A stretch of 9,197 nucleotides of DNA from Betaproteobacteria bacterium (GTDB taxonomy: Bacteria; Pseudomonadota; Gammaproteobacteria; Burkholderiales; Casimicrobiaceae), in the NCBI GenBank assembly GCA_016704895.1, contig JADIZG010000048.1, positions 1 to 9,197 on the forward strand, written 5' to 3'. The position numbers and the translations under genes were made by a program. The notes beneath the pieces are model-generated. The model made no database searches, had not been told where the DNA came from, and saw nothing but the letters and a program-made list of their open reading frames with translations. Below are positions 1 to 6,102 of this stretch, piece by piece. The stretch's first letter is position 1. Every line of letters begins with the position of its first letter.

Positions 1-318
1 AGGGCGGGGCCGACGGTCGGCCAACGCGCGGCGATCGTCTCGGCGGGTGACGCGGAATGCGCGATCGATGACCTGACGGCGAGCGAACCCGGCTCGTGGC
101 CGTTGTAGAGGTGGCCTGCGAAGGCGACGACAGGCTTGGAGGACGGTGGCGCCTGTCCGTCGATGCGGCGGGCAAGCGGGTGCGGAGCGGCAGGCAGACG
201 GGTGGCTCGCCCGCGCTGCGCCGGCACGGCGTCGAGATCCCGGGGCAGCGCCGGTCAGCGTCCGGATCGAGCGGACGGCGAGGTCGTGGGCGCGGCGGGC
301 GACGAGCCCCGCGATCAC
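1..318 (-). CDS. Asparagine synthase-like (lasso cyclase-type) protein, N-terminal part, frameshifted, runs off window
   Basis: The gene reads leftward from a GTG at 318-316 that overlaps the stop of the upstream B2-like gene by four bases (GTGA), so it is probably translationally coupled. The first ~25 codons read VIAGLVARRAHDLAVRSIRT. Near the CCCC/GGG run at about 240 the reading must slip by one base to continue as an A/P/R-rich stretch and then VVAFAGHLYNGHEP (about 95-140) and SPAETIAARWP (about 10-45). These resemble the FxGxLYN and 'sDaE..laaaY.rWG' blocks of the class II glutamine-amidotransferase fold of asparagine synthases. In lasso-peptide systems such a protein (C protein) adenylates a side-chain carboxylate and closes the macrolactam ring. 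The synthetase domain would lie outside the window. The Met-Cys-Gly start of a working glutaminase is not seen. The family call rests on a short, repaired reading and on the two upstream genes. Confidence 0.5.
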   Translation of the reverse strand, partial: MIAGLVARRAHDLAVRSIRTLTGAAPGSRRRAGAARASHPSACRSAPACPPHRRTGATVLQACRRLRRPPLQRPRAGFARRQVIDRAFRVTRRDDRRALADRRPRP

Positions 319-792
319 GACGCGCGTCGCGCCGCGAGCCGCTGCAGCGGGCGGCCGCGGCGCACCGGCACGACGGGCTCGCCGAACGCGCTGTAGCGCG
401 CGAGGGTGGGCTCGCTCTCGTTCAGCGCGCGACGCCCGCGCACTCGACCCACGCGTGTGCCTCGAACGGTCCCGCGTCCCTGCGCGCGCCGAGCTTCCAG
501 CTCACGCACGGGATGCCTTCCCTGCGCAGGCAGCCGCCACAGCACGATCAGCGATGCGGCACGCGACGCGCAGCGGGACGCGGGACGAGGCGATGCCGAC
601 CAGCCGCGCGATCGCCCGGGCGCGCGCGAGCGTCGCCTCGGAGACGTGCGCGCCGACGGGCGCCGCCTCCCGCTCGGTGCGGAAGTCGACGGACGGCAGC
701 GTGAGCTTGACGTGCGCGAGCATCGCGGCCGCGCGTGCGAGCGTCCGCCGGTCGTCCCACGAGAGCCCGGCGAGCTTGCGCCAGTCACTCAT
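315..792 (-). CDS. Lasso peptide biosynthesis B2-like protein (Transglut_core3 fold), frameshifted
   Basis: The ATG at 792-790 overlaps the PqqD stop in ATGAGTGA. The first ~75 residues (MSDWRKLAGLSWDDRRTL...) have the basic/hydrophobic N-terminus of B2 proteins, then VPLRVAC carrying the expected catalytic Cys. One base is then slipped to read ASLIVLWRL, a second slip gives RREGIPCVSWKLGAR and FEAHAWVE (catalytic His, about 443-469), and a third returns to LNESEPTLARYSAFGEPVV and the stop at 315. All three segments match successive blocks of the PF13471 (Transglut_core3) family, whose members are cysteine proteases that remove RiPP leader peptides with the help of a PqqD-like B1 protein. About 159 aa after repair is the usual size. 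The Asp expected just after HAWVE reads as ECAG, so the triad is uncertain. The slips fall in short G/C runs and may be sequence errors; otherwise this is a pseudogene. Confidence 0.75.
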
Positions 793-1051
793 CGGCGACG
801 ACGAGGAGCTTGCGCTCCGCGAGCTTCGCGATCAGCTCGTCGAGGTCCTTCGCGAGCACGTCCTCGGCGACGTCGTACTGCTCGAGCAGCGCGGCGCGCG
901 CGGCGCCGACGTCGCCGTTGGCGCGCAGCAGCTTCCACATCTCCATGCCGACGCTGTCGAGGCCGAAGTACTCGCCGGTCTCGAGGTTGAGCAGCACGCC
1001 CTCGTCGTGGAGCTCGGTGGAGAGCACGGAGTCGGGGATCGAGACTTTCAT
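785..1051 (-). CDS. PqqD family peptide chaperone (lasso B1-like)
   Basis: An intact 88-residue protein. The core LLNLETGEYFGLDSVGMEMW followed by an acidic/Leu-rich helical half is the classic PqqD-fold (PF05402) signature: a winged-helix-like RiPP recognition element that binds the leader peptide of a precursor and presents it to modifying enzymes. Length matches stand-alone PqqD/B1 proteins. The start ATG (1051-1049) gives MKVSIPDSVL, the usual N-terminal strand. No clear Shine-Dalgarno is visible; a C-run lies just before it. It is the first gene of a leftward three-gene set and overlaps the B2-like gene by eight bases, the normal B1-B2 order in proteobacterial lasso clusters. Genuine PqqD would sit with pqqA/B/C/E, none of which is here, so a pyrroloquinoline quinone role is unlikely. 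Confidence 0.9.
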   Translation of the reverse strand: MKVSIPDSVLSTELHDEGVLLNLETGEYFGLDSVGMEMWKLLRANGDVGAARAALLEQYDVAEDVLAKDLDELIAKLAERKLLVVADE

Positions 1052-1089
1052 CGGGGGGCGCGGTCGTCCGCAGGGGGGCTTTCAAGGCG

Positions 1090-1120
1090 ATTCTAGCTTG
1101 GCGGGGTCCGACGGGCCGAA
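1090..1120 (-). promoter_or_regulatory. Candidate sigma-70 promoter for the PqqD-B2-Asn synthase genes
   Basis: On the minus strand TAGAAT (1095-1090) matches the -10 consensus at five of six positions. TTCGGC (1120-1115) is a poor -35 at 19 bp spacing. Transcription would start near 1083, about 30 bases before the PqqD ATG. It is the only -10-like hexamer I found close to this gene in very GC-rich DNA, but the -35 is weak. Confidence 0.27.
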
Positions 1121-1141
1121 GCCGCCGCCGAACGAGGGCCT

Positions 1142-1159
1142 CGCCGCCGCCCGGCGGCG
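1142..1159. repeat. Short GC hairpin/dyad in the divergent intergenic region
   Basis: CGCCGCC-GCCC-GGCGGCG forms a perfect 7-bp stem with a 4-base loop. It has no T-run on either side, so it is not an intrinsic terminator. It could be an operator or an RNA leader structure, but in DNA this GC-rich such dyads also arise by chance. Confidence 0.3.
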
Positions 1160-1165
1160 TCCCGC

Positions 1166-1181
1166 CTGCACGCTCCTTGCT
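1166..1181 (+). promoter_or_regulatory. Candidate sigma-54 (-24/-12) promoter for the EPS operon
   Basis: CTGCACG-CTCC-TTGCT matches the sigma-54 consensus TGGCACG-N4-TTGCT at every defined position except the first two (CT for TG); the -12 GC and the 10-bp spacing are exact. The miss at the first G of the -24 GG pair weakens the call. Transcription would start near 1192, about 110 bases before the export-protein start. Several exopolysaccharide/PEP-CTERM systems of proteobacteria are known to be RpoN-dependent, which makes the site plausible. No enhancer-binding protein is encoded in the window. Confidence 0.35.
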
Positions 1182-1232
1182 TGGTTCCAGAGGCTGGTCC
1201 CGGAGAGCCCGCAGGCCCCGGGGGACGGGGTG

Positions 1233-1260
1233 GTCGGCCCGGCGGCCGGGAAAGGCCGAC
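1233..1260. promoter_or_regulatory. Inverted repeat, possible operator
   Basis: GTCGGCC (1233-1239) and its exact reverse complement GGCCGAC (1254-1260) are separated by 14 bases, giving 21 bp centre to centre, or two helical turns. That geometry suits a dimeric regulator bound on one DNA face. An inner dyad CCCGG-CGG-CCGGG (1238-1250) is nested inside. It lies 35-70 bases before the export-protein start. The regulator is unknown. Confidence 0.35.
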
Positions 1261-1265
1261 AGGCG

Positions 1266-1308
1266 TTCGCCCCGTCCCGAATCACGAATTGATAATGTGG
1301 CGTATGAT
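1266..1308 (+). promoter_or_regulatory. AT-rich island with -10-like hexamers before the export gene
   Basis: An isolated AT-rich patch (about 1279-1325) contains GATAAT (1291-1296) and TATGAT (1303-1308), each one base from the -10 consensus. TTCGCC (1266-1271) is a poor -35 at 19 bp from the first. If TATGAT is the true -10, transcription would begin near 1315 and translation would have to start downstream, at GTG 1346. The -35 elements are weak, so activator dependence or the upstream sigma-54-like site are alternatives. Confidence 0.27.
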
Positions 1309-2178
1309 TTTGGGTGGATTTTCCCTCCGGCCAGGCAAGGCGCGCGTGCCCCGATTTTCCGATCTTTTCCTGTCCGATTCCCGGCGCTTCGCGGCATGTG
1401 TCGTCGCGTTCGCGCTCGCGGGGACGGCTGGCGCGCAGATGGCGCCGCCCGGGGCAGGGTCCGGCACGAACGCACCGGGCGCGCCTTACGCGGTCAACGC
1501 GCCGGGGCGATGCCGCCCGCCGCGGCGACGACGGGCGTGCCGGCAGGCCCCAGGCCGCTCCCGGGCAACGCGCCGGTGGCGCTGGCGCTGCAGCCGGGCG
1601 AGGTGGGGCCGCAGGACTACCGGATCGGTCCGAGCGACCTGCTCGAGATCCAGGTGTTCGGCATCGACAACCTGAAGCGCGAGGTGCGCGTGAACTCGCG
1701 CGGCAACGTGACGCTGCCGCTGATCGGGCCGGTCGCGCTCGGCGGGCTCACGAGCCAGGACGCCGAGGAGCTGATCGCGGCGAAGTACGCGAAGGATTTC
1801 CTGCAGGATCCGCAGGTGTCGGTGTTCATCAAGGAGTTCACGAGCCAGCGGATCACCGTCGAGGGCGCGGTCGCGCGGCCGGGCATCTACCCGATCCGCG
1901 GCGACACGACGCTCGTGCAGGCGATCGCGCTCGCCGGGGGCCAGGGCCAGTTGCCCGATCTCACCGAGGTGATGGTGTTCAGGCTCGAGGCGGGCCAGCG
2001 CCGGCCGCTGACCTACGACCTGATCAGGATCCGCGGCGGCGAACTCGAGGACCCGAAGCTCGTGAGCGAGGACATCGTCGTCGTCAAGCGCCAGGAGAGC
2101 CGCGTCGTGCTGCGCGACTCGGTGATCGGCGACGTGATCAACATCGTGAACCCGTTCAACTACCTCCCTCGCTTCTGA
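1304..2178 (+). CDS. Polysaccharide export protein (Poly_export/SLBB, Wza-like), one frameshift
   Basis: A periplasmic/outer-membrane export protein of the Wza/OPX family, which forms the exit conduit for exopolysaccharide. A signal peptide ends in CVVAFALAGTAGAQ (cleavage after AGA, about 1437). A low-complexity A/P/G linker follows, then the Poly_export domain (YRIGPSDLLEIQVFG, 1619-1663, to DPQVSVFIKEF) and one SLBB domain (ITVEGAVARPGIYPI to LAGGQG, about 1852-1950); it ends in NPFNYLPRF. The signal-peptide frame and the domain frame differ by one base. The switch fits a missing G in CCGGGGCG (about 1501-1508), which would restore APGAMPP. The start is uncertain: ATG 1295 and 1304 give a 44-47-residue signal, while GTG 1346 gives a normal 30-residue one. 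The lipobox Cys is not well placed, so it is not a clear lipoprotein. The BY-kinase gene follows after 9 bp, the usual partner. Confidence 0.9.
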
Positions 2179-2187
2179 CGGACTCGA

Positions 2188-4467
2188 ATGCCGGATAACC
2201 ATTCGCCGGGACACCCGCCGGCCGCGGGCTCGGCGGCGCTGCAGGTCCGGCCCTCCACCGCGCTGTCGACCTACGTCCAGCCGGCGATCGCCGCCGCCGC
2301 GGAGGACGACGACGCGATCCATCTGCGCGACCTCTGGCGGGTCATCGTCAAGCGGAAGTGGGTCGTGGTGGCGGTGCTGCTCATCGTCCTGCTCACCGCG
2401 CTCGTCGTCACGATGATGGCGACGCCGATCTACCGCGCGTCGATCACGCTCAAGATCGAGCGCGACGCGGCCAAGGTCGTCGACTTCAAGGGTGCGCCGG
2501 TCGTTCCCGAGGAATACGGCGACATCGACTTCTACCGGACCCAGTACGAGCTGCTGAAGAGCCGCTCGCTCGCCGAGCGCGTGGTGCGGCAGCTCGACCT
2601 GAAGCAGCGGTCCGCGGCCGCGCCGGAGAAGGCCGTGCCGTGGTGGACGGAGATGTGGTCGGGGTTCTTCAAGCCGGACGGCGGCGCGAAGGACGCCGCG
2701 CCCGAGCCGCCGGCCGATCCCGAGGTGGCGGCGGTCCGGGCGTTCATGGTATCGATGACGGTCGAGCCGATCCGCAATTCGCGGCTGGTGCGCGTGCTGT
2801 TCGACTCGCCGGACCGCAGGCTCGCCGCCGAGGCGCTGAACGCGCTCGCGCAGAACTTCATCGCGCTCTCGCTGGAGCGGCGCTTCGACGCGTCGTCGTA
2901 CGCGAAGGCGTTCCTCGAGGAGAAGCTCGCGCAGACCAAGGCGAAGCTCGAGGGCTCCGAGCGCGCGCTCGTCGACTTCCAGCGCGAGCAGCAGATCATC
3001 ACCGTCGACGACAAGCAGAACATCCTCGCTCAGACGCTCGCGTCGTACAACGCGGCGGCGGCGAAGGCCGCGGAGGACCGGCTCAAGGCCGAGGCGCTCT
3101 ACCGCGAGTTCAGGGAGAACCCGAACTCCTCGCCGCAGATGATGGACAACAAGTCGATGGCGGTGCTGCGCGAGCAGCAGACCAGGCTTCAGGTCGAGTA
3201 CCAGGACCTCTCGCGCATCTACAAGCCGGCGTTTCCGAAGATGCAGCAGCTCAAGGCGGCGATCGACGAGATCGACAAGAAGATCAAGGAGGAGACCGAC
3301 ATCGGCCGCCGCTCGATCGAGGGCGCGTACAACGTCGCCGTCCAGCAGGAGGCGAGCGTCAAGGCGAAGCTCGACGCGGCCAAGAAGGACGTGCTCGACC
3401 TGCAGGGCCGCAGCATCCGCTACGGCATCCTCAAGCGCGAGGTCGACACCAACCGTTCGCTCTACGACGGGCTGCTGCAGCGGCTCAAGGAAGTCGGCGT
3501 CGAGGCGGGCGTCGGGACGAACAACGTGACGGTCGTCGATTCGGCGCAGGCGCCGTCGTCGGCGTTCAAGCCCAACCTCGCGCTCAACCTCCAGCTCGCC
3601 GCGGCGCTGGGCCTGATGCTGGGCATCGGGCTCGCGTTCTTCCTCGAGTACCTCGACGACACGATGCAGCGCCCGGACGACATGGAGCGCATCGCGCACC
3701 TGCCGGTGCTGGGCGTGATCCCGCTGGTCAAGCCGAAGAAGGCCGACCGGAACGTGGCGCTCGCGATGCAGTCGCACCTCGACGCGCGCTCGACGTTCGC
3801 GGAGGCGTACCGGTCGGTGCGGACGGCGCTGCAGTTCTCGACGCGCGAGGGCGCGCCGCGCCAGCTCGTCGTGACCAGCACGGCGGCGCAGGAGGGCAAG
3901 TCGACGACCGCGCTCGCGCTCGCGATCAACTTCGCGCAGGCCGGCCAGTCGGTGCTTCTGATCGACGCGGACCTGCGCAATCCGTCGATGCACTCGATGC
4001 TCGACCTCGACAACAGCCGCGGGCTGTCGAACTACCTGTCGGGCGACATCCCGGCGCTGGGCGTCGTGCGCATCACGCCGATCCCGAACCTCTACGTGAT
4101 TCCCGCCGGGCCGCTGCCGCCCAACCCGGTCGAGCTCCTGTCGGGCCCGAAGATGCTCGGGCTGCTCGCGGAGCTGGAGCACCGCTTCCCGGCGATCATC
4201 CTCGATTCGCCGCCGGTGCTGGGGCTCGCCGACGCGCTGGTGCTGGGCAACCAGGTGGGCGCGATGATGTTCGTCGTCGCGGCCGGGTCGACGCGCAAGG
4301 CGCACATGCGCGCCGCGCTCAAGCGCCTGCGCCAGGCGAGCGTCACGCCGATCGGCGCGGTGATGACCAAGGTCGACATGCGCGACGGCCGCTACGGCTA
4401 CGAGAGCGCGTACTACTACTACCGGAGCACGAACGATGCTCCGCGGCTCGCCAAGGGCCGGGCCTGA
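2188..4467 (+). CDS. Wzz-type polysaccharide co-polymerase / BY-family tyrosine autokinase
   Basis: A 759-residue inner-membrane protein that sets chain length and couples export to phosphorylation (Wzc/EpsB type). An N-terminal cytoplasmic stretch and DLWRVIVKRKW lead into TM1 (about 57-77). The periplasmic Wzz domain has long coiled-coil segments (about 250-430), and the Pro-containing region before TM2 (about 465-487) ends in FLEYLDDTMQRPDDMER. The kinase domain has Walker A QEGKST with Lys571, Walker A' VLLIDADLRNP (D593, D595), Walker B ILDSPP (D673) and a C-terminal tyrosine cluster (Y736, Y738, Y742-Y745) for autophosphorylation. The residues before GKS are AAQE rather than the common PGE, but the essential Lys and Ser are kept. 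The frame is intact over 2.3 kb. ATG 2188 lies 9 bp after the export-gene stop; Shine-Dalgarno is weak. No separate phosphatase is seen here. Confidence 0.96.
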   Translation: MPDNHSPGHPPAAGSAALQVRPSTALSTYVQPAIAAAAEDDDAIHLRDLWRVIVKRKWVVVAVLLIVLLTALVVTMMATPIYRASITLKIERDAAKVVDFKGAPVVPEEYGDIDFYRTQYELLKSRSLAERVVRQLDLKQRSAAAPEKAVPWWTEMWSGFFKPDGGAKDAAPEPPADPEVAAVRAFMVSMTVEPIRNSRLVRVLFDSPDRRLAAEALNALAQNFIALSLERRFDASSYAKAFLEEKLAQTKAKLEGSERALVDFQREQQIITVDDKQNILAQTLASYNAAAAKAAEDRLKAEALYREFRENPNSSPQMMDNKSMAVLREQQTRLQVEYQDLSRIYKPAFPKMQQLKAAIDEIDKKIKEETDIGRRSIEGAYNVAVQQEASVKAKLDAAKKDVLDLQGRSIRYGILKREVDTNRSLYDGLLQRLKEVGVEAGVGTNNVTVVDSAQAPSSAFKPNLALNLQLAAALGLMLGIGLAFFLEYLDDTMQRPDDMERIAHLPVLGVIPLVKPKKADRNVALAMQSHLDARSTFAEAYRSVRTALQFSTREGAPRQLVVTSTAAQEGKSTTALALAINFAQAGQSVLLIDADLRNPSMHSMLDLDNSRGLSNYLSGDIPALGVVRITPIPNLYVIPAGPLPPNPVELLSGPKMLGLLAELEHRFPAIILDSPPVLGLADALVLGNQVGAMMFVVAAGSTRKAHMRAALKRLRQASVTPIGAVMTKVDMRDGRYGYESAYYYYRSTNDAPRLAKGRA

Positions 4468-4476
4468 CGTCGGCGA

Positions 4477-4504
4477 GCCGGGGAGCTGATCCGGTCTCCC
4501 CGGC
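4477..4504 (+). repeat. Strong hairpin between kinase and J-domain genes
   Basis: GCCGGGGAG (4477-4485) and CTCCCCGGC (4496-4504) form a perfect 9-bp stem around a 10-base loop in the 52-base gap after the kinase stop. No T-run follows, so it is not a standard intrinsic terminator. It could stabilise the 3' end of the upstream message, act as an RNA processing site, or attenuate expression of the downstream gene, whose ATG is 16 bases beyond the stem. Confidence 0.5.
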
Positions 4505-4519
4505 CCGATCCGGATCGCC

Positions 4520-6102
4520 ATGCCCGGCAGCCCCTCCGCCGATCGCACGGCGCGCCTCCTCCTCCGGTACGCGAGGGACCCGTCGCGGTACCGGACCGAG
4601 GCGCGCGGCCCCGACGCGTCGCTCGTCGACACCGACGTCGTGCTCAGGCTCGCGCAGGGGCGGCGCGTCGAGCTGGGCGGCCCGACGATCGAGGGCACCG
4701 ACACGGTCGCGCTGCGCGACGCGGCGGTGGGCTACCTGCGCGAAGTGTTCTTCCGTCCCGACGCGTCGCCCTACCAGACGCTGGGCCTCGCGCCGGACGC
4801 GTCGCAGGACGCGATCAAGGAGCGCTTCCGGCTGCTGATGCTGCTCGTCCATCCCGACCGGCAGGGCGCCGGCCCCGCCTGGCCGGACCGCTGCGCGTCG
4901 CAGGCCAACCAGGCCTACGCGATCCTGCGCGATCCCGGGTCGCGCGCGGCGTTCGACCGGCAGGAGCGCGAGAAGGCCGCCGCGGCGCAGGCCGCCCAGC
5001 AGGCGGCGGTGGCGAAGGCGGCCGCGCTGAAGTCGCGGCCCTCGCGCGGGCCCGCCGGCAGCGGGGCCCGGCGGCCGCCCGAGCCGCCGGTGCTGCCGGA
5101 GTGGCTGACCGCCGGGGTGGGCGGATTCGTGCGCGAGCATCCGGCCGGGACGGCCTTCGGGGCGCTGATCGGCGCCGCCGTGCTGGTCGTCGGCGCGGCG
5201 CTCTGGGATCGCGAGGGGGGCACGCTCGTGCGCGCATCCCGGTCGCCCGAACCTCCCGCGCCCCGCGCCGTCGCCGACCGTCGTCGCGGAAGCGCCGGCC
5301 GTCCCGAAAGCGCAGGTCGCCGCCAGCGCGCCGGTCACGGGCGAAGGCGCCGGCAACACCGAGGCGCCACGGCACCGGCACCGGCACCGGCGGCGACGTC
5401 GCCGCCGCACCGGCCGCGCCGACGATTGCGGGTTGCGCCGCGCGCGGCGCCTTCCGCCGTTGCGGTCGCGGTGACGGTCGCCCCGCTGCGCCGCTCGTTC
5501 GTCCCGACACGTCGTTGCAGGCTGCGGCGGCGGCGCCCCCGGAATTGCCGGCCGCGCCCTCGCGCGCGGATCCGGCGGTCGCCATCGCCGCGCCCCCGGT
5601 TCCGGCGATCGTCGCGGCTCCCGCGCCGGTGCCAGCGGCCGTGCCGCCGAGCGCGGCGGCGCCGGCCCCCGCGACTGCCGCGAGCCGTGCCGAGGACGCG
5701 CCTGTCGCCACCGTCGCGGCGGCGTCGCCGCTCGCGCCCGCCAACGCGGAGATCGAGACGTTCTTCGCGGCGCTCGTCGATGCCTACGATCGCGGACGCG
5801 TCGACGCGTACGCCGCGCTGTTCGACGACGACGCGCGCTCGAACGAGCGCCAGGGACGCGCGGCGATCCGTCGCGACTACGAGGAGCTGCTGCGCCAGTC
5901 GGCCTGGCGCCGGATGCAGATCACGCGCATCAACTGGCGGCGCACCGGCGAGACCGCGCGCGCCAAGGGCGAGATCGCGGTGAGGATCGGCTGGCGCGAC
6001 GGGCGCGAGGTCGAGCAGCGCCATGCGGTCGACATGGAGCTCGCGCGGCGCGACGGGCGCGTCGTGATCACGCGCCTCTCGCAGCAGCCGAGCGCGCCGT
6101 GA
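4520..6102 (+). CDS. J-domain protein with TM segment and C-terminal NTF2/SnoaL-like domain, frameshifted linker
   Basis: About 525 residues after repair. A ~90-residue N-terminal region of unknown type is followed by a J-domain: SPYQTLGLAPDASQDAIKER, then LLVHPDRQG with the HPD motif at 111-113 and NQAYAILRDPGSRAAFDR. This would recruit and stimulate an Hsp70/DnaK. A Gln/Ala helix and Pro-rich stretch follow, then one membrane segment (AFGALIGAAVLVVGAALW, about 211-229), a long Ala/Pro linker, and a C-terminal ~118-residue domain (5743-6099: IETFFAALVDAYDRGRVDAY, then ALFDDDA) that looks like a SnoaL/DUF4440 NTF2 fold. The J-domain and TM are in one frame and the C-terminal domain in another. 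The linker (about 5260-5530) needs at least two frame changes, near C/G runs. GTGA at the 3' end overlaps the next gene. The role is probably an accessory in EPS machine assembly; the ligand is unknown. Confidence 0.75.
5371..5390 (+). repeat. Short hexanucleotide tandem repeat GGCACC
   Basis: Three exact GGCACC units plus a partial fourth lie in the Ala/Pro linker of the J-domain gene. The three frames read as (AP)n, (GT)n or (HR)n. Changes in unit number would not alter frame. The tract sits where the reading frame is disturbed and is a likely place for assembly or slippage errors. Confidence 0.5.

Noticed and set aside
1082..1285. A 67-codon minus-strand frame just upstream of the PqqD-like gene, considered as the RiPP precursor
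   Set aside because: It starts with GTG, has no YxxP-type leader motif, is rich in Arg/Ala/Pro/Gly as expected for random GC-rich DNA, and its end overlaps the candidate promoter. The C-terminal GGGFGPSDPAKLESP is the only mildly precursor-like part.
3880..3905. Altered residues before GKS in the kinase Walker A motif (AAQE instead of PGE), possibly an inactive kinase
   Set aside because: Those positions vary among BY-kinases, while the essential Lys571/Ser, the Walker A' Asp residues, Walker B Asp and the tyrosine cluster are all present.
1486..4704. A 1072-codon open frame on the minus strand opposite the export and kinase genes
   Set aside because: It is very rich in Arg, lacks recognisable domains, and lies opposite a convincing kinase gene. 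Long antisense open frames are expected in DNA with G/C in nearly every third position.
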